A DNA stretch of 64,000 nt from Mesorhizobium waimense (GCF_003601975.1 NZ_QZWZ01000001.1:372001-436000); one strand, 5' to 3'. Positions 26,530-36,113 are shown, numbered from the stretch's first letter. Numbers and translations are program-made. The notes: generated by a model from the letters alone, not told the origin.

Positions 26530-26922
26530 ATGGCTTCGATATTCGGCTTCAGATCCAGGGATCCAGCCCGGGACCGGCAGACCGATCTCCAGCGTTTCGA
26601 TCGTCTCGCAAGGTTGCTGGATCAGATCGCGACCGAGATCGAGGTGGAGAAGACCGGGCTTGAGAATCGCTATCGGTCAAAGGCGACGAACGCAGCCTTC
26701 CTGGTCGAGGCGATGGAGAACGGCTCGGCATCGACGAGCAAGGTGTCCGAAGTCAGCGAACTGACGACATCGATACTGAATTGCGAGCGGCGCATTGCAG
26801 CGCTTGCCCGCCAGAACAGTCTGATGAAGGAACTGCGTCATTCACTCGACGCGATCGTCGAAGAGAATGGCGAGTCTCCCAATACGCAGGCCGGGTTCGT
26901 CAAGCCCGCAGGCAGGGCCTGA
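26530..26922 (+). CDS. Hypothetical coiled-coil protein in exo locus
   Basis: A 130-residue, charged, soluble protein with no signal peptide. The region from about residue 18 to 105 is strongly helical with heptads (RFDRLARLLDQIATEIEVEK and CERRIAALARQNSLMKELRH). I do not recognise a family. The ATG at 26530 is preferred because GGAAGG lies just upstream; the frame begins earlier at a GTG. It is placed between exoU-like and exoK-like genes and has its own candidate operator, so it may be a cytoplasmic accessory factor of polysaccharide synthesis. Confidence 0.7.
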   Translation: MASIFGFRSRDPARDRQTDLQRFDRLARLLDQIATEIEVEKTGLENRYRSKATNAAFLVEAMENGSASTSKVSEVSELTTSILNCERRIAALARQNSLMKELRHSLDAIVEENGESPNTQAGFVKPAGRA

Positions 26923-27069
26923 CGGCGAGGTTTCGGTTCCGGCCGCCGGTCTTGCGGCACGAGGCAGGTAACGAGGAGTTCTAGAGGGGCGGAGAATCAG
27001 CAGCGGCTCGTCATGCGGCGGGCCAATTGGTGACTTTGGGTTGGGCGGACAGCACAAAGGTAAGTTGGT

Positions 27070-27936
27070 ATGAAGGCAGATCCCAAGACTATCGCCATCG
27101 TCGTGGCCGATGCCACGCCGTCGATGCGGTCGAATCGGCAAAGCAGCTTGTGGCAGTCGTGTATGGCGGGAGCGCTTCTCCTGGCCGCTGCCGCAACGGT
27201 GCACCCTGCCTACGCGCAGGACTTGCCGAGCGAACCCTCATTCGTCGATGATTTCACCAAGTTCGATCATTCGCGCTGGTACGTATCCGACGGCTGGTCG
27301 AACGGCCCCCACCAGAACTGTACCTGGTCGAAGAGCCTGGTCAGCCTGTCCGACGGCGTGCTCACGCTGGGCTTCGAAAAGCGCCAGACCAAGGACCGCG
27401 CCTTCGCCTGCGGCGAGATCCAGACCAAAAAGCGCTACGGCTACGGAACCTATGAGGCGCGCATGAAAACGGACACCGGGTCCGGTCTGAATGCCGCGTT
27501 CTTCTCCTACATCGGTCCCCAGGACAAGCAGCCATGGGACGAGATCGACTTCGAGATCCTGACCAAGGACACCTCCAAGGTGCAGGTCAACACTTACATT
27601 TCCGGCAAGCCGAAGAACGAAAAGCTCGCCGATGTCGAAGGCGGCACCGACAAGGCTTTCAACGACTACGGCTTCGTCTGGGAAAAGGAGCGGCTGCGCT
27701 TCTACGTCAACGGCAAGCTCGTCCAGGAAGTGACGGACCCGGCGGAGTTGCCGACCCACTCGCAAAAGATATTCTTCAGCCTCTGGGGCAGCGAGAAGCT
27801 GACCAGCTGGATGGGCGCCTTCTCGGATCCGGGCCGCAAGGTCACGATGCAGGTGGAGCGCGTCGCATTCACCGCGCTTGGCCAGCCCTGCCAGTTCCCG
27901 GAATCGCTGGCATGCAGCATAAGCAACAGCAACTAG
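27070..27936 (+). CDS. exoK: Glycoside hydrolase family 16 endoglycanase (ExoK-like)
   Basis: A 288-residue secreted enzyme: signal-type stretch AGALLLAAAATVHPAYAQDL ending at A-Y-A-Q, then a GH16 jelly roll. The catalytic core WDEIDFEIL carries the E-x-D-x-E triad, flanked by the GYGTYEARM and AAFFSYIG strands. In succinoglycan synthesis ExoK cleaves nascent polymer to lower molecular weight. A second, diverged GH16 protein is at 32568-33362. The ATG at 27070 follows AAGGTAAG. Confidence 0.88.
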   Translation: MKADPKTIAIVVADATPSMRSNRQSSLWQSCMAGALLLAAAATVHPAYAQDLPSEPSFVDDFTKFDHSRWYVSDGWSNGPHQNCTWSKSLVSLSDGVLTLGFEKRQTKDRAFACGEIQTKKRYGYGTYEARMKTDTGSGLNAAFFSYIGPQDKQPWDEIDFEILTKDTSKVQVNTYISGKPKNEKLADVEGGTDKAFNDYGFVWEKERLRFYVNGKLVQEVTDPAELPTHSQKIFFSLWGSEKLTSWMGAFSDPGRKVTMQVERVAFTALGQPCQFPESLACSISNSN

Positions 27937-27994
27937 GCATGATCCCGAATCGAATGCAGCAGAAAATGGGAACCGGCTTCGGATCGTGCTCCAA
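27937..27994 (+). repeat. Short intergenic repeat of the CATGATC type
   Basis: GCATGATCCCGAATCG, then GAAAATGGGAACCGGC and TTCGGATCGTGCTCC: the familiar Rhizobiales element in which CATGATC and GATCGTGC arms flank GGGAACCGG. It begins right after the exoK stop and could fold into a stem at the end of that transcript. Confidence 0.65.
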
Positions 27995-28069
27995 TAGGAA
28001 ACGGGCCCTGGACGGCCTGCCATCTGAACCGGCCGCACCGAAGACGGCCCTGAACAGGAAGCACACCGA

Positions 28070-29401
28070 ATGAACTTGACGGTCTTTGGAATAGGCTATG
28101 TTGGTCTGGTGCAGGCCGCCGTGCTCGCGGAAGTCGGGCATCAGGTGGTGTGCGTCGATATCGACGAGAAGAAGGTCGAACGGCTCAACCAGGGCCTCAT
28201 CCCGATCTTCGAACCCGGGCTCGAAAACCTCGTCAAGGAAAACCATGCCGCCGGCCGCATCAAATTCACCACCGATGCCAAGGCCGCGGTCAAGCATGGC
28301 GAGATCCAGATGATCGCCGTCGGCACGCCGCCCGGCGAGGACGGTTCGGCCGACCTCAAATATGTGCTGGCGGTCGCCGAAGCTATCGGCCGCGAGATGG
28401 AGGCGCCCAAGATCGTCGTCGGCAAGTCGACCGTGCCGGTCGGCACCTGCGAAAAGATCAAGGCCAGGATCGCCGAGACGCTGAAGAAAAGGGGTCGCGA
28501 GGATCTGACCTTTGATGTCGCCTCGAACCCGGAATTCCTCAAGGAGGGTTCTGCGGTGGCCGACTGCATGAAGCCGGACCGTATCATCGTCGGCACATCG
28601 AGCGAGGGCACCGAGGCGGTGATGCGCGAACTCTACGCTCCGTTCAACCGCAACCACGAGAAGATGATCGTGATGGACGTGCGTAGCGCCGAATTCACCA
28701 AATACGCGGCCAACTGCATGCTGGCCACCAAGATCAGCTTCATGAACGAAATGGCCAATCTGGCCGAACAGCTCGGCGCCGACATCGAGGAGGTGCGCAA
28801 GGGTATCGGCAGCGATCCGCGCATCGGCTACCACTTCATCTACCCGGGTCTTGGCTATGGCGGCTCGTGCTTCCCCAAGGACGTGCGCGCCCTGATCAAG
28901 ACCGCCGAGGGCGTCAAGTTCGACGCCAAGCTGCTGCGCGCCGTCGAGGAGCGCAACAACGAGCAGAAGTCCGTTCTGTTCGACAAGGTGAGCCGCTACT
29001 TCAAGGGCAACCTCAAAGGCAAGACCTTCGCGCTGTGGGGCCTGGCCTTCAAGCCGAACACCGACGACATGCGCGAGGCGCCGGCCCGCAATTTGATGGA
29101 AGCGCTGTGGAAGGCGGGCGCGAAGGTGCAGGCCTATGATCCCGAGGCGATGCAGGAATGCCAGGCCATCTATGGGCTGCGCGACGATCTGCTGCTCTGT
29201 GGCACCAAGGAGGCGGCTCTGCGCGGCGCCGAGGCTCTGATGATCGCCACCGAGTGGAAGAGCTTCCGCGCGCCGTCCTTCGACGCGCTGAAGGATGCGC
29301 TGACCACGCCGGTCATCTTCGACGGCCGCAATCTCTACGACCCGAAGGTAATCGCCCGCCACGGCATCGAATATCACTCGATCGGCAGGGTGGCTGCGTG
29401 A
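28070..29401 (+). CDS. ugd: UDP-glucose 6-dehydrogenase
   Basis: A 443-residue enzyme that oxidises UDP-glucose to UDP-glucuronate with two NAD. The N-terminal dinucleotide loop is GIGYVGL; the middle has [11 protein letters not shown] and [12 protein letters not shown]; the catalytic Cys is in [10 protein letters not shown] near residue 265; the C-terminal domain shows [17 protein letters not shown]. Glucuronate would be an acidic sugar of the surface polymer, consistent with its place in the exo locus. It is called rkpK in rhizobia. Confidence 0.93.
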   Translation: MNLTVFGIGYVGLVQAAVLAEVGHQVVCVDIDEKKVERLNQGLIPIFEPGLENLVKENHAAGRIKFTTDAKAAVKHGEIQMIAVGTPPGEDGSADLKYVLAVAEAIGREMEAPKIVVGKSTVPVGTCEKIKARIAETLKKRGREDLTFDVASNPEFLKEGSAVADCMKPDRIIVGTSSEGTEAVMRELYAPFNRNHEKMIVMDVRSAEFTKYAANCMLATKISFMNEMANLAEQLGADIEEVRKGIGSDPRIGYHFIYPGLGYGGSCFPKDVRALIKTAEGVKFDAKLLRAVEERNNEQKSVLFDKVSRYFKGNLKGKTFALWGLAFKPNTDDMREAPARNLMEALWKAGAKVQAYDPEAMQECQAIYGLRDDLLLCGTKEAALRGAEALMIATEWKSFRAPSFDALKDALTTPVIFDGRNLYDPKVIARHGIEYHSIGRVAA

Positions 29402-29481
29402 AGGCCCGCTCAGAGGCGGCCTCGACGAACGACAACGAGGCCGCCGGTGAACGCGCTGCTATCGGGAAAGGATAGGATCTG

Positions 29482-30924
29482 ATGGTGCTGGATATCAGGC
29501 CCGAGCAAATTGCCAACGAGCATTTCGATATCATCGCCATCGGCTCCGGTTTTGGTTCGGCCTTCTTCCTGCACGCATTCGCCAAGCGCCGCAAAGCGCG
29601 TATCCTGGTTCTGGAATGGGGCCGGCACAACACGCATGAGTGGCAGCTCGGCCAGAACGCCAACACCGATATCGACGACGAGTCGACCTACAAGACCAAC
29701 TCCGACAAGCCATGGAACTACACCATCGGCCTGGGCGGCGGTACGAATTGCTGGTTCGCGCAGACGCCGCGCTTCCATCCGAACGACTTCCGGTTGAAAA
29801 GCACCTATGGCGTCGGCAATGACTGGCCGATCAGCTATGACGAACTCGAGCCGTTCTATTGCGACGCCGAGGAGGTCATGTCGATCTCGGGCGATCCCGA
29901 CATGGCTCAGATGCTGCCGCGCTCGAAACCGTTTCCGCAGCCGCCGCACCGCATGTCGACGCCGGACCGGATGATGAAGGCGGCGCAGCCCGACCAGCAT
30001 TTCGTCATGCCGACCGCGCGGGCTCGGGTGCCAACGTCACAGCGAAGCTCGTGCTGTGCCAATTTGCGCTGCTGGCTGTGCCCGGCCGATGCCAAGTTCA
30101 CCGTCAACAACGGCCTGATGCACGTCTTCGAGCATCCGGATGTTTCGGTCTGCCTCAGCTCGGAAGTGCGGCGCCTCGACCATGTCGGCGGCTCCGTCCG
30201 CTCGGTGGTGTTCACCCATGGCGGCAAGGAATATTCAGCCAGTGGCGATCTGTTCGTGCTCGGCGCCAATGCGATCCAGAGCCCGGCGATCATGTTGCGA
30301 TCCGGGCTCGGCGGAGAATTCGTCGGCCTCGGCCTGCACGAATCCTATGGCTGGAACTTCGAGGTCTATCTTGACGGCGTCGACAATTTCGACGGCAGCA
30401 CCATCACCACCGGTCTGAATTTCGGCCTTTATGACGGCCCCCACCGCGCCGAGCACGCGGCGGCGCTGGTCTATTTCGAGAACCGCTGGCAGCATGGCAT
30501 GCGGGCCGAGAAGGGACGGCTGCGGCAGACGCTGCCGCTGGTCATCGTCACCGAAAACCTGCTCGATCCGGAAAACCGCGTCATCCTCGATAAGGATGAG
30601 AACGCCTTCGTCAGCTTCAAGGGTGCGTCGGACTATGCTGTCAACGGCATGGCCAAGGCGCTGGAAAGGCTGCCGGCGCTGCTTAAGCCGCTGCCGGTCG
30701 AAAAGCTGTTCGATCGCGGCATCCGGCCAACTGAATCGCATGTGCAAGGCACGTTGCGAATGGGCACTGGCCCCGCGGATTCGGTTGTCGACCGCGACAT
30801 GATCCACCACCAGTTGAGGAACCTCGTCGTTGTCGGCACGAGCACCTATCCCAGTTGCTCCTGCGTCAATCCAAGCCTGACAGCGGCAGCGCTGTCGCTG
30901 AGGGCAGCGAGCCGGATCGCATGA
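29482..30924 (+). CDS. GMC-family oxidoreductase, FAD-glucose-dehydrogenase-like catalytic subunit
   Basis: A 480-residue flavoprotein: Rossmann loop FDIIAIGSGFGSAFFLHA, LGGGTNCWFAQTPRF, and the C-terminal GMC half with HVQGTLRMGT and PSLTAAALSLRAA; the catalytic His/Asn pair lies in YPSCSCVNPSLT. A cysteine-rich insert (SSCCANLRCWLCP) resembles the 3Fe-4S motif of bacterial FAD-glucose dehydrogenase alpha subunits. It has no own signal peptide; the next gene encodes a Tat protein, so export as a pair is likely, as for alpha/gamma FAD-GDH. Substrate is unknown, perhaps a sugar end or polyol. Confidence 0.8.
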   Translation: MVLDIRPEQIANEHFDIIAIGSGFGSAFFLHAFAKRRKARILVLEWGRHNTHEWQLGQNANTDIDDESTYKTNSDKPWNYTIGLGGGTNCWFAQTPRFHPNDFRLKSTYGVGNDWPISYDELEPFYCDAEEVMSISGDPDMAQMLPRSKPFPQPPHRMSTPDRMMKAAQPDQHFVMPTARARVPTSQRSSCCANLRCWLCPADAKFTVNNGLMHVFEHPDVSVCLSSEVRRLDHVGGSVRSVVFTHGGKEYSASGDLFVLGANAIQSPAIMLRSGLGGEFVGLGLHESYGWNFEVYLDGVDNFDGSTITTGLNFGLYDGPHRAEHAAALVYFENRWQHGMRAEKGRLRQTLPLVIVTENLLDPENRVILDKDENAFVSFKGASDYAVNGMAKALERLPALLKPLPVEKLFDRGIRPTESHVQGTLRMGTGPADSVVDRDMIHHQLRNLVVVGTSTYPSCSCVNPSLTAAALSLRAASRIA

Positions 30925-30937
30925 TGGGAGCTCTGCA

Positions 30938-31387
30938 ATGATGACGATCACGCGACGCTCTGCATTGGCCCTAGTCGCCGGCGGGCTTGCCTCCACCGGC
31001 ATTGCTTACGCTGCCGTGTCCTCGTTCTCGGACGAGGACCTGGTCCGCGTCACGCTGGAAAGATATCTCGGTCCGCTGAACATGCGCATCGAGCATTTGC
31101 AGCAGTTCGTGCTGGAATTCCGCAACCGGAATCCCTGGGTATTTCCGAACGAAAAGCTGAGCGATGCGGTGACTCTGGTCGAGGAGCTCAAATTGGGCGC
31201 CGTACGCCGGCTGCTGCCGCATGAAAAGCGGGAAGACCTGGTGCATTTCGACCGCTGGGTCATCGCCGAATTCCATGTGCTGACCGACTACGCATGGCGC
31301 AGCTCGCCGAACGACCCGATCCGGTTTACCGGCTGGCAATCCTGTACCAATCCGTTCGCAAATCTGGAGCCGCCGAAAGTCGCTTGA
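30938..31387 (+). CDS. Tat-signal small subunit of GMC oxidoreductase (gamma-like)
   Basis: A 149-residue protein opening with a twin-arginine signal (TITRRSALALVAGGLAS followed by a hydrophobic stretch and an AYA cleavage site). The remainder is helical with no domain I can name (FVLEFRNRNPWVFPNEK, then conserved-looking FHVLTDYAWRSS). Size and gene order match the small subunits that carry GMC dehydrogenases through the Tat pathway. Start may be 30938 or the adjacent ATG at 30941; GGGAG is upstream. Confidence 0.72.
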   Translation: MMTITRRSALALVAGGLASTGIAYAAVSSFSDEDLVRVTLERYLGPLNMRIEHLQQFVLEFRNRNPWVFPNEKLSDAVTLVEELKLGAVRRLLPHEKREDLVHFDRWVIAEFHVLTDYAWRSSPNDPIRFTGWQSCTNPFANLEPPKVA

Positions 31388-31458
31388 GGCGAAGGCAAGT
31401 CGCTGGCCCTGGCCAGCGTCCGAACGAAACACGAGAATGCGACAAGGAGCCCGATCCC

Positions 31459-32538
31459 ATGAAAGTCCTTTTTGCAGGTGGCAACGGTTACACGCCCCAG
31501 TTCAGCGGCGGCGTCCAGTCCAGCACCCATCATCTGGCCGAGCAGTTGATCGAGCATGGCCATGAGGCGTCGGTGCTTGCCGCGCTCTTCGGCCAGGGCG
31601 TCTTCGGCTACAAGGCGCGCGCCAAGATGAAGCTTTTGCGGCAGCGTGCCGTCATCGACTCCTATCCGGGCTATCCGGTGGTGCGGGCCTGGTTTCCCTG
31701 GGAGGCTGCCGGCTTTGCCGTCAAGAAGCTGAGGCCGGATGTCGCCGTGGTCCAGTGCCACAAGTCGGTTCCGATCGGCAAGGCGCTGGAGGCGGAAGGC
31801 GTGCCGCTGGTCGTCTATCTCAGGAATGTCGAATTCCATGAACTGGGCGGCGACCTGCGCGAGTTGCGTTCGGCTCTCTACATCGCCAATTCCGAATTCA
31901 CGGCGCGCACCTACAAGCAGAAATTCGACATCGATTCGACGGTCATTCCGCCGACCATCAATCCCGGCTTCTACAGCACGCCGACGACAGGCGAGTTCGT
32001 CACGCTGATCAACCCTTACGAGGAAAAGGGCTTTGACCTGGCGGTGCGCATCGCCGCCGCCTGCCCCGAAATCCCGTTCCTGTTCGTCGAAAGCTGGAAG
32101 CTCGACGACGATCATCGGGCCCGGATCGAACAGACGATCGCGTCATACCCCAATGTCAAGCTGGAGAGCCGCACCAGCGACATGAAGACCGTCTATGGCC
32201 GCACCAGGATCCTGCTCGCTCCCAGCAAGTGGGAGGAGGCTTGGGGCCGGGTGGCGTCGGAAGCCCATTGCAGCGGCATTCCCGTCGTCGGCTCGTGCCG
32301 CGGCGGCCTCCCCGAAGCCATTGGCTCGGGCGGCGTGGTGCTGGACTATGACGGTCCGCTCGACGATTGGGTGGCGGCGATCAGGCTGCTGTGGAACGAT
32401 GCCCAGGAGTATGCGCGGCTTTCCACGGCGGCGCGTACATTCTCGGAGCGCCCCGCTTTGGACCCGCAGCGTCAGTTCGCCACCTTCTTCTCGTTGCTCG
32501 ACAAGGCGGCGCAGCGGCCCTCGCGGCAGGCCGCATAG
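31459..32538 (+). CDS. Glycosyltransferase family 4
   Basis: A 359-residue GT-B enzyme. The N-terminal strand and loop MKVLFAGGNGYTPQFSGGVQ is followed by ILLAPSKWEEAWGRVASEA, the nucleotide-sugar-binding segment with the E-x7-E-type pattern, and IPVVGSCRGGLPEAIG. It should add one sugar to the exopolysaccharide repeat unit; the donor cannot be told. The ATG at 31459 has AAGGAG upstream. Last gene of the rightward exoU-exoK-ugd block. Confidence 0.83.
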   Translation: MKVLFAGGNGYTPQFSGGVQSSTHHLAEQLIEHGHEASVLAALFGQGVFGYKARAKMKLLRQRAVIDSYPGYPVVRAWFPWEAAGFAVKKLRPDVAVVQCHKSVPIGKALEAEGVPLVVYLRNVEFHELGGDLRELRSALYIANSEFTARTYKQKFDIDSTVIPPTINPGFYSTPTTGEFVTLINPYEEKGFDLAVRIAAACPEIPFLFVESWKLDDDHRARIEQTIASYPNVKLESRTSDMKTVYGRTRILLAPSKWEEAWGRVASEAHCSGIPVVGSCRGGLPEAIGSGGVVLDYDGPLDDWVAAIRLLWNDAQEYARLSTAARTFSERPALDPQRQFATFFSLLDKAAQRPSRQAA

Positions 32539-32567
32539 AGAGGAGCTAGAAGCCCCAAATCACGGTC

Positions 32568-33362
32568 TCACTGGCTAAGATCAGTCTGCCGATAACCATG
32601 AATTGTCATGACCAACCTGTCTGAGGCCGCCATTGGCTCCCATTTTCCGGCCCAACGCGGGTCCATGACCGCGCCTGCCGCAACCCATAGGTCGAAATAA
32701 GGCTTCATGGGCTTGCTCGGAAAGGCACCGCCAGTGGCATCGGCCGGTGTGACGACCGCTGCTTCCTTGCCGTCAACGAAGAAAACAACACGTTTGCCGG
32801 CCTCATACTCGAGGCCAAAACGGTATCGTTTGCCAGATAGATCTCCGGGCAGGATCCATTTTACCCAAACGGCCTTGTGATGATTGTCGACATTTGCCCA
32901 AACAGTGAGCTGCAACCCTTTTGTGCCGACGATCTCAAAGTCGATTTCCTCATTCGCTTTCTTGTTGAAGGTCCAGAGCGGTGCGGCAATGAGCCCCGGC
33001 TTCATCGTCGGCAGAGTTACATCCACTTCCCATCTTGCCGACGAACGCTCCGATTTGCCGCCGGCTATGACTTCCGCGGAGGCTTTCTCGCTGACGGTGA
33101 GCTGTAGCGCGCCGTCGACGATCTTGGCATTCTCAGCCTTCCAGTCATAGCCTCCGAGCTTGGGCTCACTCCATTGTGACGGTACGAAAGGATTGCCGTA
33201 CTTCCAGAGCTGGAGCTTGACCCCTGACCAATCAGGCAGCTTATCGGCGGCGAGCTCCGCGTCTGCTGCAGGCGTGCTCTGCGCCAAGGCACGGGCAACA
33301 GACAATTGCATCGCTGTAGAAGCAGCGAGAAATGCCAGGAGCTTTCTGCGTGTCGAATTCAT
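32568..33362 (-). CDS. Secreted GH16-like protein
   Basis: A 264-residue protein with an N-terminal signal (TRRKLLAFLAASTAMQLSVA, with a possible twin-arginine RR) and a GH16-like jelly roll. The catalytic-type motif is NEEIDFEIVG, with E-x-D-x-E retained. Substrate-cleft residues elsewhere differ from ExoK, so it may bind or trim a different glycan. It converges on the rightward glycosyltransferase gene and is co-oriented with the phosphoribosyltransferase-HAD gene upstream. Confidence 0.78.
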   Translation of the reverse strand: MNSTRRKLLAFLAASTAMQLSVARALAQSTPAADAELAADKLPDWSGVKLQLWKYGNPFVPSQWSEPKLGGYDWKAENAKIVDGALQLTVSEKASAEVIAGGKSERSSARWEVDVTLPTMKPGLIAAPLWTFNKKANEEIDFEIVGTKGLQLTVWANVDNHHKAVWVKWILPGDLSGKRYRFGLEYEAGKRVVFFVDGKEAAVVTPADATGGAFPSKPMKPYFDLWVAAGAVMDPRWAGKWEPMAASDRLVMTIHGYRQTDLSQ

Positions 33363-33417
33363 GTTTGGATCTCCGATGGCAGCTTCTCTCCATGGGCGGA
33401 GGCCTTGGAAAGGGCAT

Positions 33418-34440
33418 CTAGGCCGGTCGCTTGACCCTGTTCTTGAGCGTCTCGTAGCCCCGTTTGCCGAGCAGCGTGCGTGCGACGCCCTTGATCGCTG
33501 TCTTGCGCCCCTCCTGCGAATTTATTTGCTTCAATTTGCCTGGAAGGTTGCGGGCAGCCTGTCCAAGCGCAGGCAGAGACAAGGCGTCGGGATACGCGAC
33601 CAGATGTGTCTCCACGCACAGCACCGGCTTGCCCGACAATTTGGCGATCTTGAGCGCCTGTTGGTGCTCGCTTTCGATGAAAAGCATGGCATCGGACTTG
33701 CGGTAGAAATCGGCCTTGAAGCTGCCGTGCACGCCAAGCCGTTGCCGCTCCGCCTTGCTCGGCAGGTCGAGCATGATCAGATGATGGTATTTGACGTCGT
33801 GCTTGTCGAGCCAGGTCTCGGTCAGCGTGCGGTATTTCTCCAGCCGGCTGGTGACCAGCCAGCCGATCTTGCGGGTAGGGGCAAAGAGCGGCCGCGCTTC
33901 GGCGAGGAATTTCTCATAGGCAGGGCCGTCGTCGTTTTCCGCCTCGGTCGGATCGAGGCAAAGCACGCCGTCAATATCGACACAGCTTTGTTCCAGGAAT
34001 TTGTGGTGCATGAAATTCCACTGGAACATCCTGGGGTACGGCACCACTTCGAAGACGACATCGGTTTCCTGGTGCTGTGACAACAGCCCGAACACCGCGG
34101 CAAAGGTGAAGTCCGCCGTGATGCCGGCGGCCTCGATCCGGTTGCGCGCATCGCGCATGGCGTTGCCGCCGCTGACGCTGTCGTCGATCACCAGAATCTT
34201 GCGCATGTCGGAGGCCTGCCGGTCGAGCGCGGCGCGGCGTTTGGTAATGCCCGATGAGTAGATCTTGCCGGCGATGAAGCTGTCGAGGTCGGTCATCGGG
34301 ATGTTTGCCGCAAGGCTCACCAGCGTGGCGGCAAGAATGCCGCTTCTCGGCACGCCGACCACCAGGTCGATGTCGCGCGGCAGCCGGTGAAGGTTGCTGA
34401 CGATGGCGTCGTTCATGTCGGAAATCGATCGGTAGTGCAT
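33418..34440 (-). CDS. Phosphoribosyltransferase-HAD fusion protein
   Basis: A 340-residue fusion. The N-terminal half is a type-I phosphoribosyltransferase: VVGVPRSGILAATLVS and the PRPP loop KILVIDDSVSGGNA. From about residue 165 a HAD-like phosphatase unit begins (SCVDIDGVLCLDP, with the D-x-D-G nucleophile region). No signal peptide. Such fusions are known in capsule or glycan loci where they may make or dephosphorylate a ribosylated precursor; the substrate is unknown. It lies 30 bases downstream of the flippase gene on the same strand. Confidence 0.75.
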   Translation of the reverse strand: MHYRSISDMNDAIVSNLHRLPRDIDLVVGVPRSGILAATLVSLAANIPMTDLDSFIAGKIYSSGITKRRAALDRQASDMRKILVIDDSVSGGNAMRDARNRIEAAGITADFTFAAVFGLLSQHQETDVVFEVVPYPRMFQWNFMHHKFLEQSCVDIDGVLCLDPTEAENDDGPAYEKFLAEARPLFAPTRKIGWLVTSRLEKYRTLTETWLDKHDVKYHHLIMLDLPSKAERQRLGVHGSFKADFYRKSDAMLFIESEHQQALKIAKLSGKPVLCVETHLVAYPDALSLPALGQAARNLPGKLKQINSQEGRKTAIKGVARTLLGKRGYETLKNRVKRPA

Positions 34441-34471
34441 GGTCTGGGTCAGATCCTCGAGTGTGCGTATG

Positions 34472-35968
34472 TTATTTTGCCCCGCTGGGCACAGCCGCCG
34501 GTGCCCGCATCGGCACCAGCTTCAAGGCCTCGCGCAAGGATTCACGGCCGGCGGCGAAGCATAGCGCGACCAGGATGGTGGTGACATAGGCCAGAACCAC
34601 CGCGCCGGCCATAGCGACGATATGCTGTTGCGGCAGGAATGGCTTGGCGAACCAGACGGCGGCTAGCGCCAGGTGCGCGCCAAGCACGAAGGGGGTTGCC
34701 GCGCGCAGCATGTGGTGCGCCTTCAGCGGCCCAGTCTTGCCGACATAGAGCCACAGGAAAGGCGTTCTCAGATATTCGCTGACCGCATAGGCGATCGCCA
34801 CGCCGAGCGCGCCATAGGGCAGTCCGACCAGGAAGGCCAACACCGACGTCACCGCAGTCACGATGCCCCAGCGCATGAAATCGCCCGAGCGGCCCTGGCT
34901 GACGAACAGCCAGCCCGCCGGATTGTTGAGCGGCTGCAGCAGCCCGGCAAAGCCGAGCGCCAGGAAGATGTCGGAGCTCTGCCGCCACTGCTCGCCAAGC
35001 ACGAAGGGGATCAGCACGTTGGACATGGCGGTCGCGAAGGCGACGCCCGGCAGCGCAACCAGCAGGATCAGCGGCATGACGCGCAGATAGGCGCTGCGGT
35101 AGCGGTCTGGCTCGTCTTTCAGCCTGGAAAGGGCCGGCACCATGACCTTGGACAGCGGGTTGGTGATCTGGCTGAGCGGAAACAGCAGCAGCTTGTAGGC
35201 GCGGTCATAGAGGCCGAGCTGAGCTTCGCCCCAATATTTGCCGATCAGCACATTGTCGAGGTTGCGGGCAAAGAAGTTGGCGAAGTTGAAGCCGGTGATG
35301 CCGGCGCCGAAATTGAGCAGTTGACCAATGCCCTCGACCTTGCGCGGCATGTCCGGCCGCCATCTGGAACTGGCCCAGTAGCAAAGCGTCGGCAGCACCG
35401 CTCCGGTCAGCGTGCCGGCAAAGAGCGCCCAGTAGGAACGGTCGATGAAGGTCCAGGCGATCGAGACGGCAAGGCCCGTGACGGCACTGCAGACGTCGAT
35501 GATCGCCAGACGCGTGAATTGCATGCGGCGCGTCAAAAGCGCCAGGTGCTGGGCGCCGAGGCCATAAGCCATGATCTGCAGCCCCAACGCCGCCACCAGG
35601 CCCGAAACCCGCGGTTCGCCGTAGAAGTCGGCGACTAAGGGTGCGGCGCCGGCCAGCACGCACGCAAGGACGGCACTGACCGCGACATTGATCCAGAAGA
35701 GAGAGTTGACCTCGTCGTGACGGATGCCGGTCTTCTGGATCGTCGCCTGGGTCAGGCCGAAATCCTGGAACAGCGCGATAAAGGCAAGCACCGGCGCACA
35801 CATCGCCACGACGCCGAAATCTTGTGGCGACAATAGCCGCGACAGCACGATGACGGAGATGATCTGCGTCGCGACGCGCACGGACTGCGCCATGGCCGTG
35901 ACGATGGCACCGCGCCCGACCGATCTGCGGAGCGAGCCCTCTGGCGGATCGAATATATTGGCTTCCAA
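34472..35968 (-). CDS. exoT: Polysaccharide flippase, Wzx/MOP family (ExoT-like)
   Basis: A 498-residue membrane protein with about 12-14 helices and the MOP start pattern RRSVGRGAIVTAMAQSVRV followed by LSRLLSPQDFGVVAM. It would move lipid-linked repeat units to the periplasm for the ExoQ-like polymerase; in S. meliloti this is ExoT. The start is the TTG at 35968 with AGGA about 9 bases upstream; no nearer ATG keeps the conserved N-terminus. Two candidate operators lie upstream (36047-36061 and 36099-36113). Confidence 0.83.
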   Translation of the reverse strand: MEANIFDPPEGSLRRSVGRGAIVTAMAQSVRVATQIISVIVLSRLLSPQDFGVVAMCAPVLAFIALFQDFGLTQATIQKTGIRHDEVNSLFWINVAVSAVLACVLAGAAPLVADFYGEPRVSGLVAALGLQIMAYGLGAQHLALLTRRMQFTRLAIIDVCSAVTGLAVSIAWTFIDRSYWALFAGTLTGAVLPTLCYWASSRWRPDMPRKVEGIGQLLNFGAGITGFNFANFFARNLDNVLIGKYWGEAQLGLYDRAYKLLLFPLSQITNPLSKVMVPALSRLKDEPDRYRSAYLRVMPLILLVALPGVAFATAMSNVLIPFVLGEQWRQSSDIFLALGFAGLLQPLNNPAGWLFVSQGRSGDFMRWGIVTAVTSVLAFLVGLPYGALGVAIAYAVSEYLRTPFLWLYVGKTGPLKAHHMLRAATPFVLGAHLALAAVWFAKPFLPQQHIVAMAGAVVLAYVTTILVALCFAAGRESLREALKLVPMRAPAAVPSGAK

Positions 35969-36046
35969 ATTCAGGATTCCTGATGCTTTGGGCGTGGCCT
36001 TGGCTCGCTTGTCGCCGAGCCTGAGGCAGCCAACCTGTTGAATCGA

Positions 36047-36061
36047 TCATGCAGTGCAACA
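36047..36061 (-). promoter_or_regulatory. Candidate operator, site 5a (weaker)
   Basis: On the minus strand TGTTGCACTGCATGA: the first 12 bases fit the consensus and the last three do not. It is 79-93 bases upstream of the flippase. Confidence 0.4.
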
Positions 36062-36098
36062 AGGATAAGGCAATTCTTCGCCAGACTGCATCAAAAAA

Positions 36099-36113
36099 TG
36101 TTGCAATGCAACA
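36099..36113 (+). promoter_or_regulatory. Candidate operator, site 5b (upstream of flippase)
   Basis: TGTTGCAATGCAACA is an almost perfect palindrome and the clearest copy in the window, preceded by an A-run. It is 131-145 bases upstream of the flippase start, inside a 282-base gap with no supported gene. Confidence 0.65.
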
